Origin: Paenibacillus naphthalenovorans
GTDB taxonomy: Bacteria > Bacillota > Bacilli > Paenibacillales > NBRC-103111
Reading direction: 5' to 3'
DNA length: 64,000 nucleotides
NCBI RefSeq assembly: GCF_900099895.1
Contig: NZ_FNDY01000017.1
Span: 21,878-85,877 of the forward strand
This document shows positions 8,917 through 17,666 of the stretch, one piece after another. The translations under genes were made by a program, and so were the position numbers. How positions within the stretch are numbered: position 1 is the first letter of the stretch; every line of letters begins with the position of its first letter. The notes beneath the pieces were generated by a model, which made no database searches, was not told the origin of the DNA, and saw nothing but the letters and a program-made list of their open reading frames with translations.

Positions 8917-8993
8917 CGTACCGTCAGTGCACAGGGGCATCCGGATTGGGCAAAAAGTCAGCTCATCCGCCGCTCCATGCCGCTCACGGTACG
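8917..8993. other. Nested inverted repeats in the spoIIID-mbl gap (candidate structured RNA)
   Basis: The 306-bp gap between mbl and spoIIID has no convincing gene. It does contain three nested, properly ordered stems: CGTACCGT/ACGGTACG (8917-8924, 8986-8993), GGCAT/ATGCC (8936-8940, 8977-8981) and CGGAT/ATCCG (8942-8946, 8965-8969). Neither strand has a T-run after it, so it is not a plain terminator. It lies about 160-236 bases upstream of mbl on the sense strand of that gene. Confidence 0.4.
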
Positions 8994-9063
8994 GCCGGGA
9001 AAGCGTCTGCATACGCCTATGGCTTTGGCTAAAGTGCTTTGAGGCTGTAAGCCGTACATCGCT

Positions 9064-9351
9064 TCATTTTACGGTGACCAGCTTCTCTTGCGCCTTCGGG
9101 CTGCGGGTTTTGCGGTACTTGATCTTGGTCGCTTCCCCACCGCGCAGGTGACGAATCGATTTGTGGTACTCCAATATGTGCTTCACCTGGTTGGCCAGCT
9201 CTGGATTGATCTCCGGCAAGCGCTCCGTTAAGTCCTTGTGCACCGTACTCTTGGAAACGCCGAATTCTTTAGCAATGGTGCGAACCGTATGCTTGGTTTC
9301 TACAAGGCAGCGGCCAATCTTTATGGTTCGCTCTTTGATGTAATCGTGCAC
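9064..9351 (-). CDS. spoIIID: Sporulation transcriptional regulator SpoIIID
   Basis: A 95-residue mother-cell DNA-binding regulator that switches SigE-dependent genes on or off. The helix-turn-helix VRTIAKEFGVSKSTVHKDLT and the basic C-terminal region after HLRGGEATK match B. subtilis SpoIIID almost residue for residue. The start is GTG 9351, preceded by GGGAGG at eight bases, giving a product that begins VHDYIKERTIKIG like the B. subtilis protein; an extension of 18 codons upstream is not conserved. A SigE-type promoter lies just upstream. Confidence 0.96.
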   Translation of the reverse strand: MHDYIKERTIKIGRCLVETKHTVRTIAKEFGVSKSTVHKDLTERLPEINPELANQVKHILEYHKSIRHLRGGEATKIKYRKTRSPKAQEKLVTVK

Positions 9352-9385
9352 TCCCCTCGCCTCCCTACTCGAGTTAGTTTGGTAC

Positions 9386-9413
9386 ATTATATGAGGGGTG
9401 TGCACTTATATTC
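9386..9413 (-). promoter_or_regulatory. SigE-type promoter for spoIIID
   Basis: Minus strand GAATATA (-35, near kmATATT) and CATATAAT (-10, near CATACAmT) are separated by 13 bases. spoIIID is a SigE-dependent gene in B. subtilis, which supports the match. Confidence 0.65.
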
Positions 9414-9456
9414 TTTGTTTCACAGGCCTGACAAGCCCGGAGAACACATTTATTTT

Positions 9457-9472
9457 CAAGGACAAGTCCTTG
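9457..9472. repeat. Perfect 7-bp inverted repeat upstream of the spoIIID promoter
   Basis: CAAGGAC and GTCCTTG separated by two bases, about 45 bp upstream of the SigE-type -35. It could be an operator or a remnant hairpin; no T-run follows on minus. Confidence 0.35.
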
Positions 9473-9502
9473 TTTTAAAATGGACAAGCGGCAGTTGAGC
9501 CG

Positions 9503-9536
9503 CAAAAAAAGGCAGGAGAGATCATTTCCCCTGCCT
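9503..9536 (-). terminator. Rho-independent terminator after spoIIQ
   Basis: GGCAGG (9511-9516) and CCTGCC (9530-9535) pair, and on minus the stem is followed by seven T (9504-9510). Confidence 0.8.
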
Positions 9537-9557
9537 TAGAGCGACTTAAGCGAACTC

Positions 9558-10289
9558 TTATTGCTCTGTAATATAGTTTTCCGGATTAACGGCCGGGCCT
9601 CCCTGGCCTTGGCGCAATTCAAAATGAAGGTGTACGCCTTGTTCTTTCTCCAGCTCATTGCGGCCCGCTTTAGCGATCACATCGCCCTTTTTCACTTCCG
9701 CGTCCTTGGCCACATTCACTTCGGACAAGCTTTGGTAGACGGAAACGAGACCGTTGCTGTGCGAGATTTCAATGAGATGGCCTACAATTGGATCCTTCTG
9801 TACGGTGGTAACCTTGCCGCTCATAACAGCCATAACGTCAAACGTTTGATTGTCCGGTCTGGCAAAATCCATTCCGATGTGCGGCGTGAACGTATCGCCA
9901 TACTCTACCATGGCCGCTTGCCTTACATCGTTCGCAGCCTTGTTGTCAAAGAAATGGAGGACGACGTCCAACTCGTTCTTGTCTTTAAACGGCCATTGCA
10001 TCGTTTCCTGATTGGCATTGGTGGCTACGGCGTCCTGGCCTGTAACGCTGTCTGTGACGGTACCGGACTGGGTAGTGTCGGGGCCGGTTTTGTCAGACGT
10101 CAACGTCCCCGCTCCTTGGTACACCCACATGACGGTTAGAATGATTGCCGCTGCTGCCATGTACATTGCCGGAAATACCCACTTTTTGGCGAGCAATCTT
10201 TTCCAGGATGAAGATGTGCTTTTTTGCGCTCCTTCGATAGATTTAGGAGCATCTTCTTGTTTTGGCAAATCTCTTTTATGTTCACTCAT
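9558..10289 (-). CDS. spoIIQ: Stage II sporulation protein Q, M23 (LytM) domain
   Basis: A 243-residue forespore membrane protein that pairs with mother-cell SpoIIIAH to hold the engulfing membranes and build the feeding channel. One membrane helix lies at about residues 38-58, then a Thr/Asp-rich linker, then a LytM domain (about 105-240). The metal ligands look intact: His137-x3-Asp141 and His222 in HLH (220-222). The loop position usually written YxHL reads YQSL (Gln186), so hydrolase activity is doubtful. B. subtilis SpoIIQ lacks the first metal His. ATG with GAGGTG upstream; it follows spoIID by 15 bp. Confidence 0.92.
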   Translation of the reverse strand: MSEHKRDLPKQEDAPKSIEGAQKSTSSSWKRLLAKKWVFPAMYMAAAAIILTVMWVYQGAGTLTSDKTGPDTTQSGTVTDSVTGQDAVATNANQETMQWPFKDKNELDVVLHFFDNKAANDVRQAAMVEYGDTFTPHIGMDFARPDNQTFDVMAVMSGKVTTVQKDPIVGHLIEISHSNGLVSVYQSLSEVNVAKDAEVKKGDVIAKAGRNELEKEQGVHLHFELRQGQGGPAVNPENYITEQ

Positions 10290-10304
10290 ATGTATATCAC
10301 CTCG

Positions 10305-11417
10305 CTAACCATTCTTGCCAGATTCGCGAGATTTATACGCAGGAAAACCTATTTTATTAGAAACTTTTCCTTTCAGTAGATTCGAAGCTTTCCCAAGCTC
10401 TATGCCCGTATAATAATACTTAACGATTTCCTCCGCTTTCCGTGATTCCTTGGCCATGCCGTTGGCCCCCCACTGACTCATCCCGACTCCGTGCCCATAA
10501 CCGAAAGTGGTAATCTCCCACTTGCCGTTCGTATATTTCCATTGGAATTGGCTGGAATTCAACCCGAGCTTCTCCCGGACCTCCCGGCCCGTAAACAGCT
10601 TTCCATTGATAGAGAGCTTCTTGATCCGGTTCCCGGCGCTTCGCTCGATCACCTTTATCGAGGATGTATTGCCCGACGTAACCGGTATAGCCGAAGAAAG
10701 TCCCAGCATGCGCTGAAGTTCTTTTCCCGTTAGGGTAATCGTCTCTTTATACCTGGGGGACAGCTTGGCATCCCACGGACTGGCTACGCTTCGCAAATAA
10801 GGAAGCGCTACGTTCCAATAGTCTTCCGAATTTTCCGTATATCCGTTGCTGGTAGAGAAAAAACTGGCTTCAATCGGTTGTCCCTGATAAGTTAAAATGA
10901 TATCTTTTGTTTCCGTTACGGCACGATTCAGCTTTTCCATATAAGAGACATAGTTTTCCTCGCCCCATCGCTGCTTTAGTTCCTGATCCGTCACATAAAC
11001 CTGGTGTGCGGTCGTATCCGTGACCATAGCTTCGGGAACCGGTACGCTGCTCTGATCGCCGTCCAGGAGTCGACGCAGGATATAGGTACGCGCCGCCATG
11101 GCCTGAGCCTTGAGCGCCTCGAGCTCAAACTCCATCGGCATTTCGGCGGCGACCACGCCCCGTACATATTGCTCCAGGCTCACCAGCTCTGTTCTTTTTT
11201 CCTTGGCTAAGTAAACGGGGATCCAGGGCGGTTCTCCCTGACGGGAGACCTCCATACTGTCTTTTATATTCACTGCATCCGGCACCGGCCCGCTTCCGGG
11301 AACGGTTCTAACGAGCAGCGCAGGCATCAGCACAACGACTGCCGTGAAGCTCGCCAACCATACGGCGAACCAGCGAATCCACGATTTCTGTGGCCGATTA
11401 GGCTGCTTGTACTTCAT
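10305..11417 (-). CDS. spoIID: Stage II sporulation protein D, lytic transglycosylase
   Basis: A 370-residue membrane-anchored enzyme that cuts glycan strands at the septum to drive engulfment together with SpoIIM and SpoIIP. A membrane anchor lies near the N-terminus (WFAVWLASFTAVVVLMPALL). The SpoIID/LytB domain follows with RGVVAAEMPMEFELEALKAQ, whose Glu in AAEMP is the family's catalytic residue, and the C-terminal YGHGVGMSQWGANGMA. ATG 11417 is chosen because GGAGGAG lies six bases ahead; 41 codons open upstream have no ribosome site and overlap the murA terminator. Confidence 0.94.
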   Translation of the reverse strand: MKYKQPNRPQKSWIRWFAVWLASFTAVVVLMPALLVRTVPGSGPVPDAVNIKDSMEVSRQGEPPWIPVYLAKEKRTELVSLEQYVRGVVAAEMPMEFELEALKAQAMAARTYILRRLLDGDQSSVPVPEAMVTDTTAHQVYVTDQELKQRWGEENYVSYMEKLNRAVTETKDIILTYQGQPIEASFFSTSNGYTENSEDYWNVALPYLRSVASPWDAKLSPRYKETITLTGKELQRMLGLSSAIPVTSGNTSSIKVIERSAGNRIKKLSINGKLFTGREVREKLGLNSSQFQWKYTNGKWEITTFGYGHGVGMSQWGANGMAKESRKAEEIVKYYYTGIELGKASNLLKGKVSNKIGFPAYKSRESGKNG

Positions 11418-11506
11418 GCTGCTCCTCCATCTTTCTGTCCTCCGCATCCGAATCTCGCTAATTGCGGCTGCAGGTAACATCATCTTATGAAAACAAAAGA
11501 TAGAAT

Positions 11507-11562
11507 AGAACAAAAAGAAAGAGAACCGATTTTCCTTCACGATTCCGGAAGAGTCGGTTCTC
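11507..11562 (-). terminator. Rho-independent terminator after murA
   Basis: GAGAACCGA (11521-11529) pairs with TCGGTTCTC (11554-11562), with further TTCC/GGAA pairing inside. On minus it is followed by TTTCTTTTTG. It separates murA from spoIID. Confidence 0.8.
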
Positions 11563-11571
11563 TTACATTCC

Positions 11572-12900
11572 TTATGCCATGCTTGGTTGTACAGCGAAGA
11601 GTGGAATAGATTCCCCCACAGCTTCGGTTTCTACGACCTCGATGGGCACCCGCTTGATATCGGCCCCAAGACGGCTGAGCTTCTCGGCAATGTCCACATA
11701 GCCTCGATCGATATGGTGAAGACCGGTTATTTCGGTCTCTCCCTCTGCGACTAATGCAGTCAAGATCAGCGCGGCACCCGCACGGAGATCCGTTGCGCAT
11801 ACCTTCGCCCCTTTAAGGCGGGCGCCTCCGCTGATCACAGCGGTTCGTCCTTCTACCTTGATTTGCGCATTCATGCGCACCATTTCTTCTACATGCATGA
11901 ACCGGTTCTCAAATATGGTTTCGGTCACCAAACTGGTTCCGTCCGCCGTCAGCAGCAGCGCCATCATTTGAGACTGCATGTCGGTAGGGAAGCCCGGGTA
12001 CGGCAAGGTTTTGACGTCAACCGCACGGAGCGGACGGTCGGTATACACCCGGATGCCGTTCTCGTCCTCCATGATTTGTACACCCATCTCCTGCATTTTG
12101 GAAATGACCGGACGCAAATGGTCGCCGATCGCTCCCTCAATATACAGGTCACTATTGGTGATCGCTGCGGCAATCATATATGTACCTGCTTCAATGCGGT
12201 CCGGAATCACGGTATGAACGGCTCCCTTCAGCCGATCCACACCGTCGACGCGAATGATTCCAGTCCCTGCGCCGCGAATTTTCGCGCCCATCGCGTTCAA
12301 ATAGTTGGCTAAATCCACAATCTCCGGTTCCTTGGCGGCATTCTCTATCAGCGTCGTGCCATCGGCAAGCGTGGCAGCCATCATAATATTCTCCGTAGCG
12401 CCTACGCTAGCTACGTCCAAATACACCTTCGCGCCCTTCAGCCTGCCGCTCACCCGAGCTTCAATGTAGCCTTGGCCCAGCTCGATTTCGGCTCCCATAG
12501 CTTCAAAGCCTTTTAAATGCTGATCGATCGGCCTTGTACCGATCGCGCAGCCGCCCGGAAGCGATATACGGGCCTGCCCCATCCGGGTCAGCAAAGGTCC
12601 CATGACGAGAAAAGATGCCCGCATTTTGCGGACCAGTTCGTAGGAGGCTTCACATGTATTAATGCGGCTGGCATTGACGCGAATCGTTTCATTTGTATAC
12701 TCAACTTCAATTCCCAGACTTTCAAGAACTTTGTTGATGACATGGACGTCGTCCAAGGGAGGCGCGTCGTGAATAACGCTCTCTCCTTCCGAACCCAGTA
12801 TAGAGGCTGCGATAATCGGCAGTACGGCATTTTTGGCGCCGTGTAGTTTAACTCTGCCAGATAGCCTCTTGCCGCCGCGGACGATAATTTTATTCATCAT
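11572..12900 (-). CDS. murA: UDP-N-acetylglucosamine 1-carboxyvinyltransferase (MurA)
   Basis: A 442-residue cytosolic enzyme for the first committed step of peptidoglycan synthesis, transferring enolpyruvate from PEP to UDP-GlcNAc. Lys-Asn at 23-24 (HGAKNAVLP) and the catalytic loop [11 protein letters not shown] with Cys118 are present, so fosfomycin would be expected to target it. Gene order spoIID-murA-ywzB matches B. subtilis murAA, the main copy. ATG 12900 with GGAGGGGG; a second ATG follows immediately. A possible 34-codon frame upstream ends by overlapping this start. Confidence 0.95.
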   Translation of the reverse strand: MMNKIIVRGGKRLSGRVKLHGAKNAVLPIIAASILGSEGESVIHDAPPLDDVHVINKVLESLGIEVEYTNETIRVNASRINTCEASYELVRKMRASFLVMGPLLTRMGQARISLPGGCAIGTRPIDQHLKGFEAMGAEIELGQGYIEARVSGRLKGAKVYLDVASVGATENIMMAATLADGTTLIENAAKEPEIVDLANYLNAMGAKIRGAGTGIIRVDGVDRLKGAVHTVIPDRIEAGTYMIAAAITNSDLYIEGAIGDHLRPVISKMQEMGVQIMEDENGIRVYTDRPLRAVDVKTLPYPGFPTDMQSQMMALLLTADGTSLVTETIFENRFMHVEEMVRMNAQIKVEGRTAVISGGARLKGAKVCATDLRAGAALILTALVAEGETEITGLHHIDRGYVDIAEKLSRLGADIKRVPIEVVETEAVGESIPLFAVQPSMA

Positions 12901-13001
12901 GATCCCCCTCCGCGTGTTTCTCTTTGTTCATTGTCTTTGATTCCGCCAATCAAAATAGTATTCGTGGCGTTGTTCGAATTTACAGCGGTTGTACTATCCA
13001 T
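12897..13001 (-). CDS. Possible 34-residue microprotein overlapping the murA start
   Basis: The frame from ATG 12999-13001 ends in TGA sharing bases with the murA ATG (stop-start overlap). The product is Ser/Asn/Thr-rich at the start and ends RETRGGGS. An in-frame TTG at 13010 has AAGGAG four bases ahead, which is short; the ATG is 13 bases from it, which is long. It occupies the place of ywmB in B. subtilis but shows no similarity I can see. It may instead be a short leader that couples translation of murA, or chance. Confidence 0.3.
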   Translation of the reverse strand: MDSTTAVNSNNATNTILIGGIKDNEQRETRGGGS

Positions 13002-13043
13002 TGTTGACAAGATTCTCCTTGGTTATTCGGAAAAAAAGTGATT

Positions 13044-13295
13044 TCAGAACATCCCCGAAAACCAAGTCGACCATTCCAAGTAGTCGATAATGAACCGGGC
13101 AATTTGATATCCAAGAGCGACAGAGAGCAGGATTTGCAGCAGTTTGGCCTGCGGGGTTTTCGGCCGTTTAAAGATGCTCTCCAGCTTCAATTCCTGCAAC
13201 GCCCACCAGGAAACCGCGATGAATACCAGGACTACCACGATATTCAGCAAGCCCTTCAACCCCATAGTAGTGTTCATTTGATTTAAATAGTCCAT
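13044..13295 (-). CDS. ywzB: DUF1146 family membrane protein (YwzB)
   Basis: An 83-residue protein with two hydrophobic segments (about 15-33 and 52-72) separated by the conserved stretch ALQELKLESIFKRPKTPQAK. This pattern and the place next to murA identify the DUF1146/YwzB family, conserved between the atp and murAA genes of Bacillus. Function unknown. ATG 13295 with AAGGAGC about ten bases upstream. In Bacillus it neighbours the ATP synthase genes directly; here the SLH protease and the nuo operon lie between. Confidence 0.85.
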   Translation of the reverse strand: MDYLNQMNTTMGLKGLLNIVVVLVFIAVSWWALQELKLESIFKRPKTPQAKLLQILLSVALGYQIARFIIDYLEWSTWFSGMF

Positions 13296-13438
13296 AACTG
13301 AAGCTGCTCCTTATTTCCGGCGAAGCTTTCATGTGCTTGAACCGTTAAAGATTCGGCACAGGAGGCCCGTCATGCATTTTTACCCACGTTTTTGCATCGT
13401 TAATCGATCTTTTTATCCAAAACTGACTTAGCTTGGTG

Positions 13439-15967
13439 TTATCTATTCAATACATCGTATAAAAGCTGAATAAACTCGGCTCGCGTCGCCTGCTGATCCG
13501 GCCTGAAAGTCCCGTCAGCATACCCGCTGATCAATCCTTCCGCTTTCATCTGTTTAAGAATCCCGTTGCCCCAATAGCGCTCATCCACATCAACAAACGG
13601 CGACAACCCCCTAAACTTCCCGATCATATTCATACTGCGGGCCAGCATAGCCGTCATTTCCATCCGGGTCACGGGCTGGTCAGGTGCAAAAGTTCGGTCC
13701 GGATACCCGTCGATCATCCCTGCCTCATACGCTTTTGCAATATACGAGTAGGCCCAGTGCGTCGCCGGCAAATCAGAGAACACACTCGTTCCCTCCCTGG
13801 CTAATTGGAAAGCGCGCGCCAGTACGGCCGTTACTTCCGCCCTGGTAATCGCACGATTGGGCTGGAACGTATAATCGCCATAACCGTCAACGACCTGCTT
13901 TGCAGTTAAGCCTGTGATCGCGTTTTGCGCCCAATGGCCCCGAATATCCACATAACCGCCGGTAAGCGGTTTGGCATTCACCTGAAGCTGGTACATCTGA
14001 TTCGTAAACGTCTTGTTGGATTTGAGCTTCAGGTAATACGATCCGGGTACAAAGCGTCCTGAGAGCTCCTGTATTGGCGTTGAAGCGTTATTCATGGAGC
14101 CCGCCATCATTTTCATCGATCCGTCATACAATTCCATATATATGGTCACAGATGCAGGAATGTCACTAAGCCTGATCTGCACCAAGCTTTCTTCCGCAAT
14201 GCGGAATTGGAACCAATCGATGTCATCGGGCTTGTCGAGCAGGCCGGTATATGGCGTTTCCAGCGATACCGTCGTCGCTTGGTAAGAACGATTGTTCGGC
14301 TCGTTAGGATCGTTCAGTTTCGCATCGTATTCGATGGAAAGAGTGTACTCCCCTACTACAGGGTTGACGTATTCTTTTACATTGGATATCCGGATGTAAT
14401 AGCTGCCGGGAAACACTTCGGGCAGATAGTAAACTTCCGTCCCGCCGTCATCCGCCTTATCGATCGTGATCGATTTCTCTCCCTGCTTCTGAACTAACAG
14501 CACGGGGTCCATTCGGGCCGTATCTGTTGACAATTGGATGCGCAGCGAGCCGGAATGCGGAACAGGAAATTCAAACCAATCGACATCTTCGTTTTGATGA
14601 AACGTTCCTTTGATCGTTAAACTGCGCGAAGGCAGTACGTAAGCTTTATACTGAAGATCGTTGTCCTCATAAGGATCACGGTAAATATCAAACGAAGTCG
14701 TCAATTGATAAGGGATCTCCTCTGTAAGGTTACGATCGCTCAACTGCAGTCGGTAAAATCCCCGTCCTTTTGAAACCGGGAAGGAAACCGTCTGGCCTCC
14801 TCGCACCGATTTGCTGGCGAGCACTCCGGTAACGTCCGTATGCTGCACATTCACCCCGTACCTGCTGTCCATGTCAAAGGTCAGATTCACGGTTCCGTCA
14901 TAAGGCGCCTCGATATAGAACCAGTCGGAATCCGTCCCGCCGGTGAAGGAAGCCGACACTTTCTTGCTGATCGATAATGCCGCCGCTTGGTCCTTCCGGT
15001 CATTGGGCTCGTACATATCGCTCCTATAAGGTTCGGTCAGTAGCCGGTCCACTCGAAGCAGTCCGTATCCCGCAGCCGGATCCCACCCCTTCGGCCCCAA
15101 ATCCTGGGCGGTTTGCCGAATCCACTGGCGGATCTGATAAGGCTTCATCTCCGGATGCTGCGACCAGACCAGTGCCGCCGCCGCGGCCACCTGCGGCGCA
15201 GCCATGGAGGTGCCGTCTTTCGGTTCATATGTACCCCCAAGTCCCGTCGTAAATACGTCCCAAGGCGCTACTACATCGACCTCGGGGCCGGTGTTGGATT
15301 TCCGGTCAACTTCTCCATTAGGCGAAACGCCGCCTACAGCAAGAACCGTCGGGTAGGCAGCCGGATATTTAACCCGGTTTCCTTCGTTGCCTGTAGCTGC
15401 AACCAGCAGCACATTCCGCTCTTCGGCATAACGAACGATATCGCTCATGTAAGCCGAATATTTATTCAATCCAAGCGAAAGCACCACGATTTTGGCTCCG
15501 TGATCAACGGCATAACGTATCCCTTCGCCGAGCTTTGTCTCGCCGCCGGACCCGTCCGCTTCCAGCGCCTTGATGGGCATAATGCGGGCATTCCAAAGCA
15601 TCCCTGCAATCCCGCGGTCATTGTTGCCGACAGCAGCAATAATTCCGGCAACATTCGTACCGTGTCCGTTGTCATCCATCGGAGGCTCCTTCGGGTTGAT
15701 CAGATTAATCCCGGGAACCAGATTCGGTTTTAAATCGGGATGCTCCAAGTCAACTCCCGTATCCACAATCGCTATGGTCAGGCTGCTGTTCCCCTTCGCC
15801 GCTTCCCACGCTTGATTCATTCCGATTTGCTGCAAGTACGTCTGCCGTACATAAAACGGATCATCCACTTGCGCAGCATATGTAGTCCCCGAGCATGCCA
15901 GAACAAAAGCAAGGCTGAGGCATGTTACAAAAAATATATGTTTATAAGTCATATGATTCATCCGCAT
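13439..15967 (-). CDS. Secreted S8 (subtilisin) serine protease with three SLH domains
   Basis: An 842-residue exported protease. A signal peptide covers about 1-32, with probable cleavage after TYA; Cys25 in VLAC is a poor lipobox. The subtilisin domain has catalytic Asp69 (DTGVD), His102 (GHGTNVAG) and Ser254 (GTSMAAP), plus oxyanion Asn193. Three pre-peptidase C-terminal (PPC) type beta domains follow at about 320-640, then three SLH repeats at about 660-842 (FxDxxxHWA...DGY...F.P...TRAE pattern). SLH domains would anchor it to pyruvylated wall polysaccharide made with csaB. ATG with AGAAGGA upstream. No clear propeptide inhibitor domain is seen, which is unusual for a subtilase; only about 30 residues precede the catalytic fold. 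Confidence 0.93.
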   Translation of the reverse strand: MRMNHMTYKHIFFVTCLSLAFVLACSGTTYAAQVDDPFYVRQTYLQQIGMNQAWEAAKGNSSLTIAIVDTGVDLEHPDLKPNLVPGINLINPKEPPMDDNGHGTNVAGIIAAVGNNDRGIAGMLWNARIMPIKALEADGSGGETKLGEGIRYAVDHGAKIVVLSLGLNKYSAYMSDIVRYAEERNVLLVAATGNEGNRVKYPAAYPTVLAVGGVSPNGEVDRKSNTGPEVDVVAPWDVFTTGLGGTYEPKDGTSMAAPQVAAAAALVWSQHPEMKPYQIRQWIRQTAQDLGPKGWDPAAGYGLLRVDRLLTEPYRSDMYEPNDRKDQAAALSISKKVSASFTGGTDSDWFYIEAPYDGTVNLTFDMDSRYGVNVQHTDVTGVLASKSVRGGQTVSFPVSKGRGFYRLQLSDRNLTEEIPYQLTTSFDIYRDPYEDNDLQYKAYVLPSRSLTIKGTFHQNEDVDWFEFPVPHSGSLRIQLSTDTARMDPVLLVQKQGEKSITIDKADDGGTEVYYLPEVFPGSYYIRISNVKEYVNPVVGEYTLSIEYDAKLNDPNEPNNRSYQATTVSLETPYTGLLDKPDDIDWFQFRIAEESLVQIRLSDIPASVTIYMELYDGSMKMMAGSMNNASTPIQELSGRFVPGSYYLKLKSNKTFTNQMYQLQVNAKPLTGGYVDIRGHWAQNAITGLTAKQVVDGYGDYTFQPNRAITRAEVTAVLARAFQLAREGTSVFSDLPATHWAYSYIAKAYEAGMIDGYPDRTFAPDQPVTRMEMTAMLARSMNMIGKFRGLSPFVDVDERYWGNGILKQMKAEGLISGYADGTFRPDQQATRAEFIQLLYDVLNR

Positions 15968-16087
15968 TTAAAATCCTTCTTTTGATTTCGTATGCCGTAC
16001 TCCATTATTTCATTCTAAGCTTTAAGCGCATTCCCTGCAACTGAAATTCAAATCCTGTTTGGAACATTCACGAATCAGACATAACCA

Positions 16088-16127
16088 CAAAAAGCTCGGT
16101 CCTCCCATAAAGGAAGAACCGAGCTTT
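16088..16127 (-). terminator. Rho-independent terminator of the nuo operon
   Basis: AAAGCTCGGT (16091-16100) pairs with ACCGAGCTTT (16118-16127), extended inside by TCC/GGA. On minus the stem runs into TTTTTG. It lies 20 bases after nuoN. Confidence 0.85.
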
Positions 16128-16147
16128 GACGAAGAACAAAACTTCAA

Positions 16148-17662
16148 TTAATAAAACATAAACAGATCCTGTGTTAGCGAGAAAATGCGTTCAATATAGC
16201 CTATAACCCATTGAGGGAACAGACCGATCAGAACGCTTACCCCGGCACACAGCCACATCGTGATGCCCAGCGGCAGCGACACATGAACTTCCCGGGCTTC
16301 ATAATCGCTGCGCATGAACATCTGCCGGATGAATCCGAAATAGAAGTAATACGCTACGATGCTCGTTCCGATCATCACCGCAGCCAGCCAATAATGCTGC
16401 GTCCAAATGGTTGCAAGCAGAATATACAGCTTCCCGAAGAAACCCCCGGTCACGGGTAAGCCCGCCAAGGACAGTACCAGAAGCACCGCGGCAACCGCCG
16501 TACCCGGAGCCCTGTAGTATAATCCCGCGAGACCTTTCAGGGCTTCATCGCCCGTAGAGCGCTCGATGATCATCAGCACCGCGAAAATACCGATGTTCAT
16601 GAACAAGTACGCAATCAAGTAATACGTAAACTGGGCAAAGTTCGAATACTGCATCATCGAGAACTGAATCGCAATGGGAACCAGCAAATAACCCGCATTG
16701 GCAATTCCGGAGTAAGCCATGAGCCGTTTCATATGCGTCTGCCTCAAAGCGACGAAGTTACCGACAACCATCGCCGTCGCAGCAACCGCCATCAAAGTTG
16801 TCATGATATCCTGATGAATCGGCAAACTCATCAAGTCCCCGACCATATAGATGTTGTACATCAAACGAAACAGGATGGCAAATGCCGCCGCTTTGGACAC
16901 GACCGCAAGAAACGCGGTAACTGGTGTAGATGCGCCTTGATATACATCCGGCGACCACATATGAAACGGAGCCGCCGCTACCTTGAAGCCAAAGCCCGCC
17001 ACAAGAAGGAAGAAGCTCAAGTAAATCAGGGGGAGCATTCCCTGTGTGCTCTGTCCCAGGGCAGCGTTGATTTCACTTACTGTCGTGGATCCCGACATCC
17101 CGTAAAGAAACGACATCCCGTACAGGATGACGGCCGAAGAGATGCTTCCGAGCACAAGGTACTTAAAAGCTCCTTCGTTGGACTGCACATTCTTTTTGTT
17201 CATGGCCACCAAAATGTAGGAGGTAATGCTAAGCAGCTCCAGACCGACGAATAGCGTAATCAGATCGCCGGAAGAGGCCATAATCATCCCGCCGAGCGTG
17301 GCAGGCAGCAGCAGGTAATAAAACTCCCCGATGTGAGGAATGTTTTCTTCCTTCACCGAGCCGATGCTCATGAAGGTGATGAGCCCCGCGCCCGTTAGCA
17401 GCACCAGCTTGATGATATTTGCAAAATCGTCGATCCGGTAGCTGAACTGCAGCAGCTGCTTTGGCTCTGCCGGGTTCAGGTAAGAAACGACAAAGACAGC
17501 GGATATCACGATGCTGGCAAGCGACAGCCAACCGAGCCACGTGCGGCTCGCTTTGTTCGGAAGAAACAAATCGATAAGCGACAGTACGACAGCAGCGATG
17601 ACTAGCGTGAGCTCCGGGGCCAGCAGGATCAAATCGCTGGCTTGAAGACGTATCTGTTCCAC
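16148..17662 (-). CDS. nuoN: NADH-quinone oxidoreductase subunit N
   Basis: A 504-residue Mrp-antiporter-like membrane subunit of complex I, a proton-translocating module. About 14 hydrophobic helices are seen, including FAGFGFKVAAAPFHMWSPDV-like sequence with the conserved Lys and the Trp-Ser-Pro-Asp-Val motif, and the helix with MKRLMAYSGIANAGYLL. It is the last gene of the operon, four bases after nuoM, starting at GTG with the GGGGGG run upstream that overlaps the nuoM end. A strong terminator follows. Confidence 0.95.
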   Translation of the reverse strand: MEQIRLQASDLILLAPELTLVIAAVVLSLIDLFLPNKASRTWLGWLSLASIVISAVFVVSYLNPAEPKQLLQFSYRIDDFANIIKLVLLTGAGLITFMSIGSVKEENIPHIGEFYYLLLPATLGGMIMASSGDLITLFVGLELLSITSYILVAMNKKNVQSNEGAFKYLVLGSISSAVILYGMSFLYGMSGSTTVSEINAALGQSTQGMLPLIYLSFFLLVAGFGFKVAAAPFHMWSPDVYQGASTPVTAFLAVVSKAAAFAILFRLMYNIYMVGDLMSLPIHQDIMTTLMAVAATAMVVGNFVALRQTHMKRLMAYSGIANAGYLLVPIAIQFSMMQYSNFAQFTYYLIAYLFMNIGIFAVLMIIERSTGDEALKGLAGLYYRAPGTAVAAVLLVLSLAGLPVTGGFFGKLYILLATIWTQHYWLAAVMIGTSIVAYYFYFGFIRQMFMRSDYEAREVHVSLPLGITMWLCAGVSVLIGLFPQWVIGYIERIFSLTQDLFMFY

Positions 17663-17666
17663 CGGT

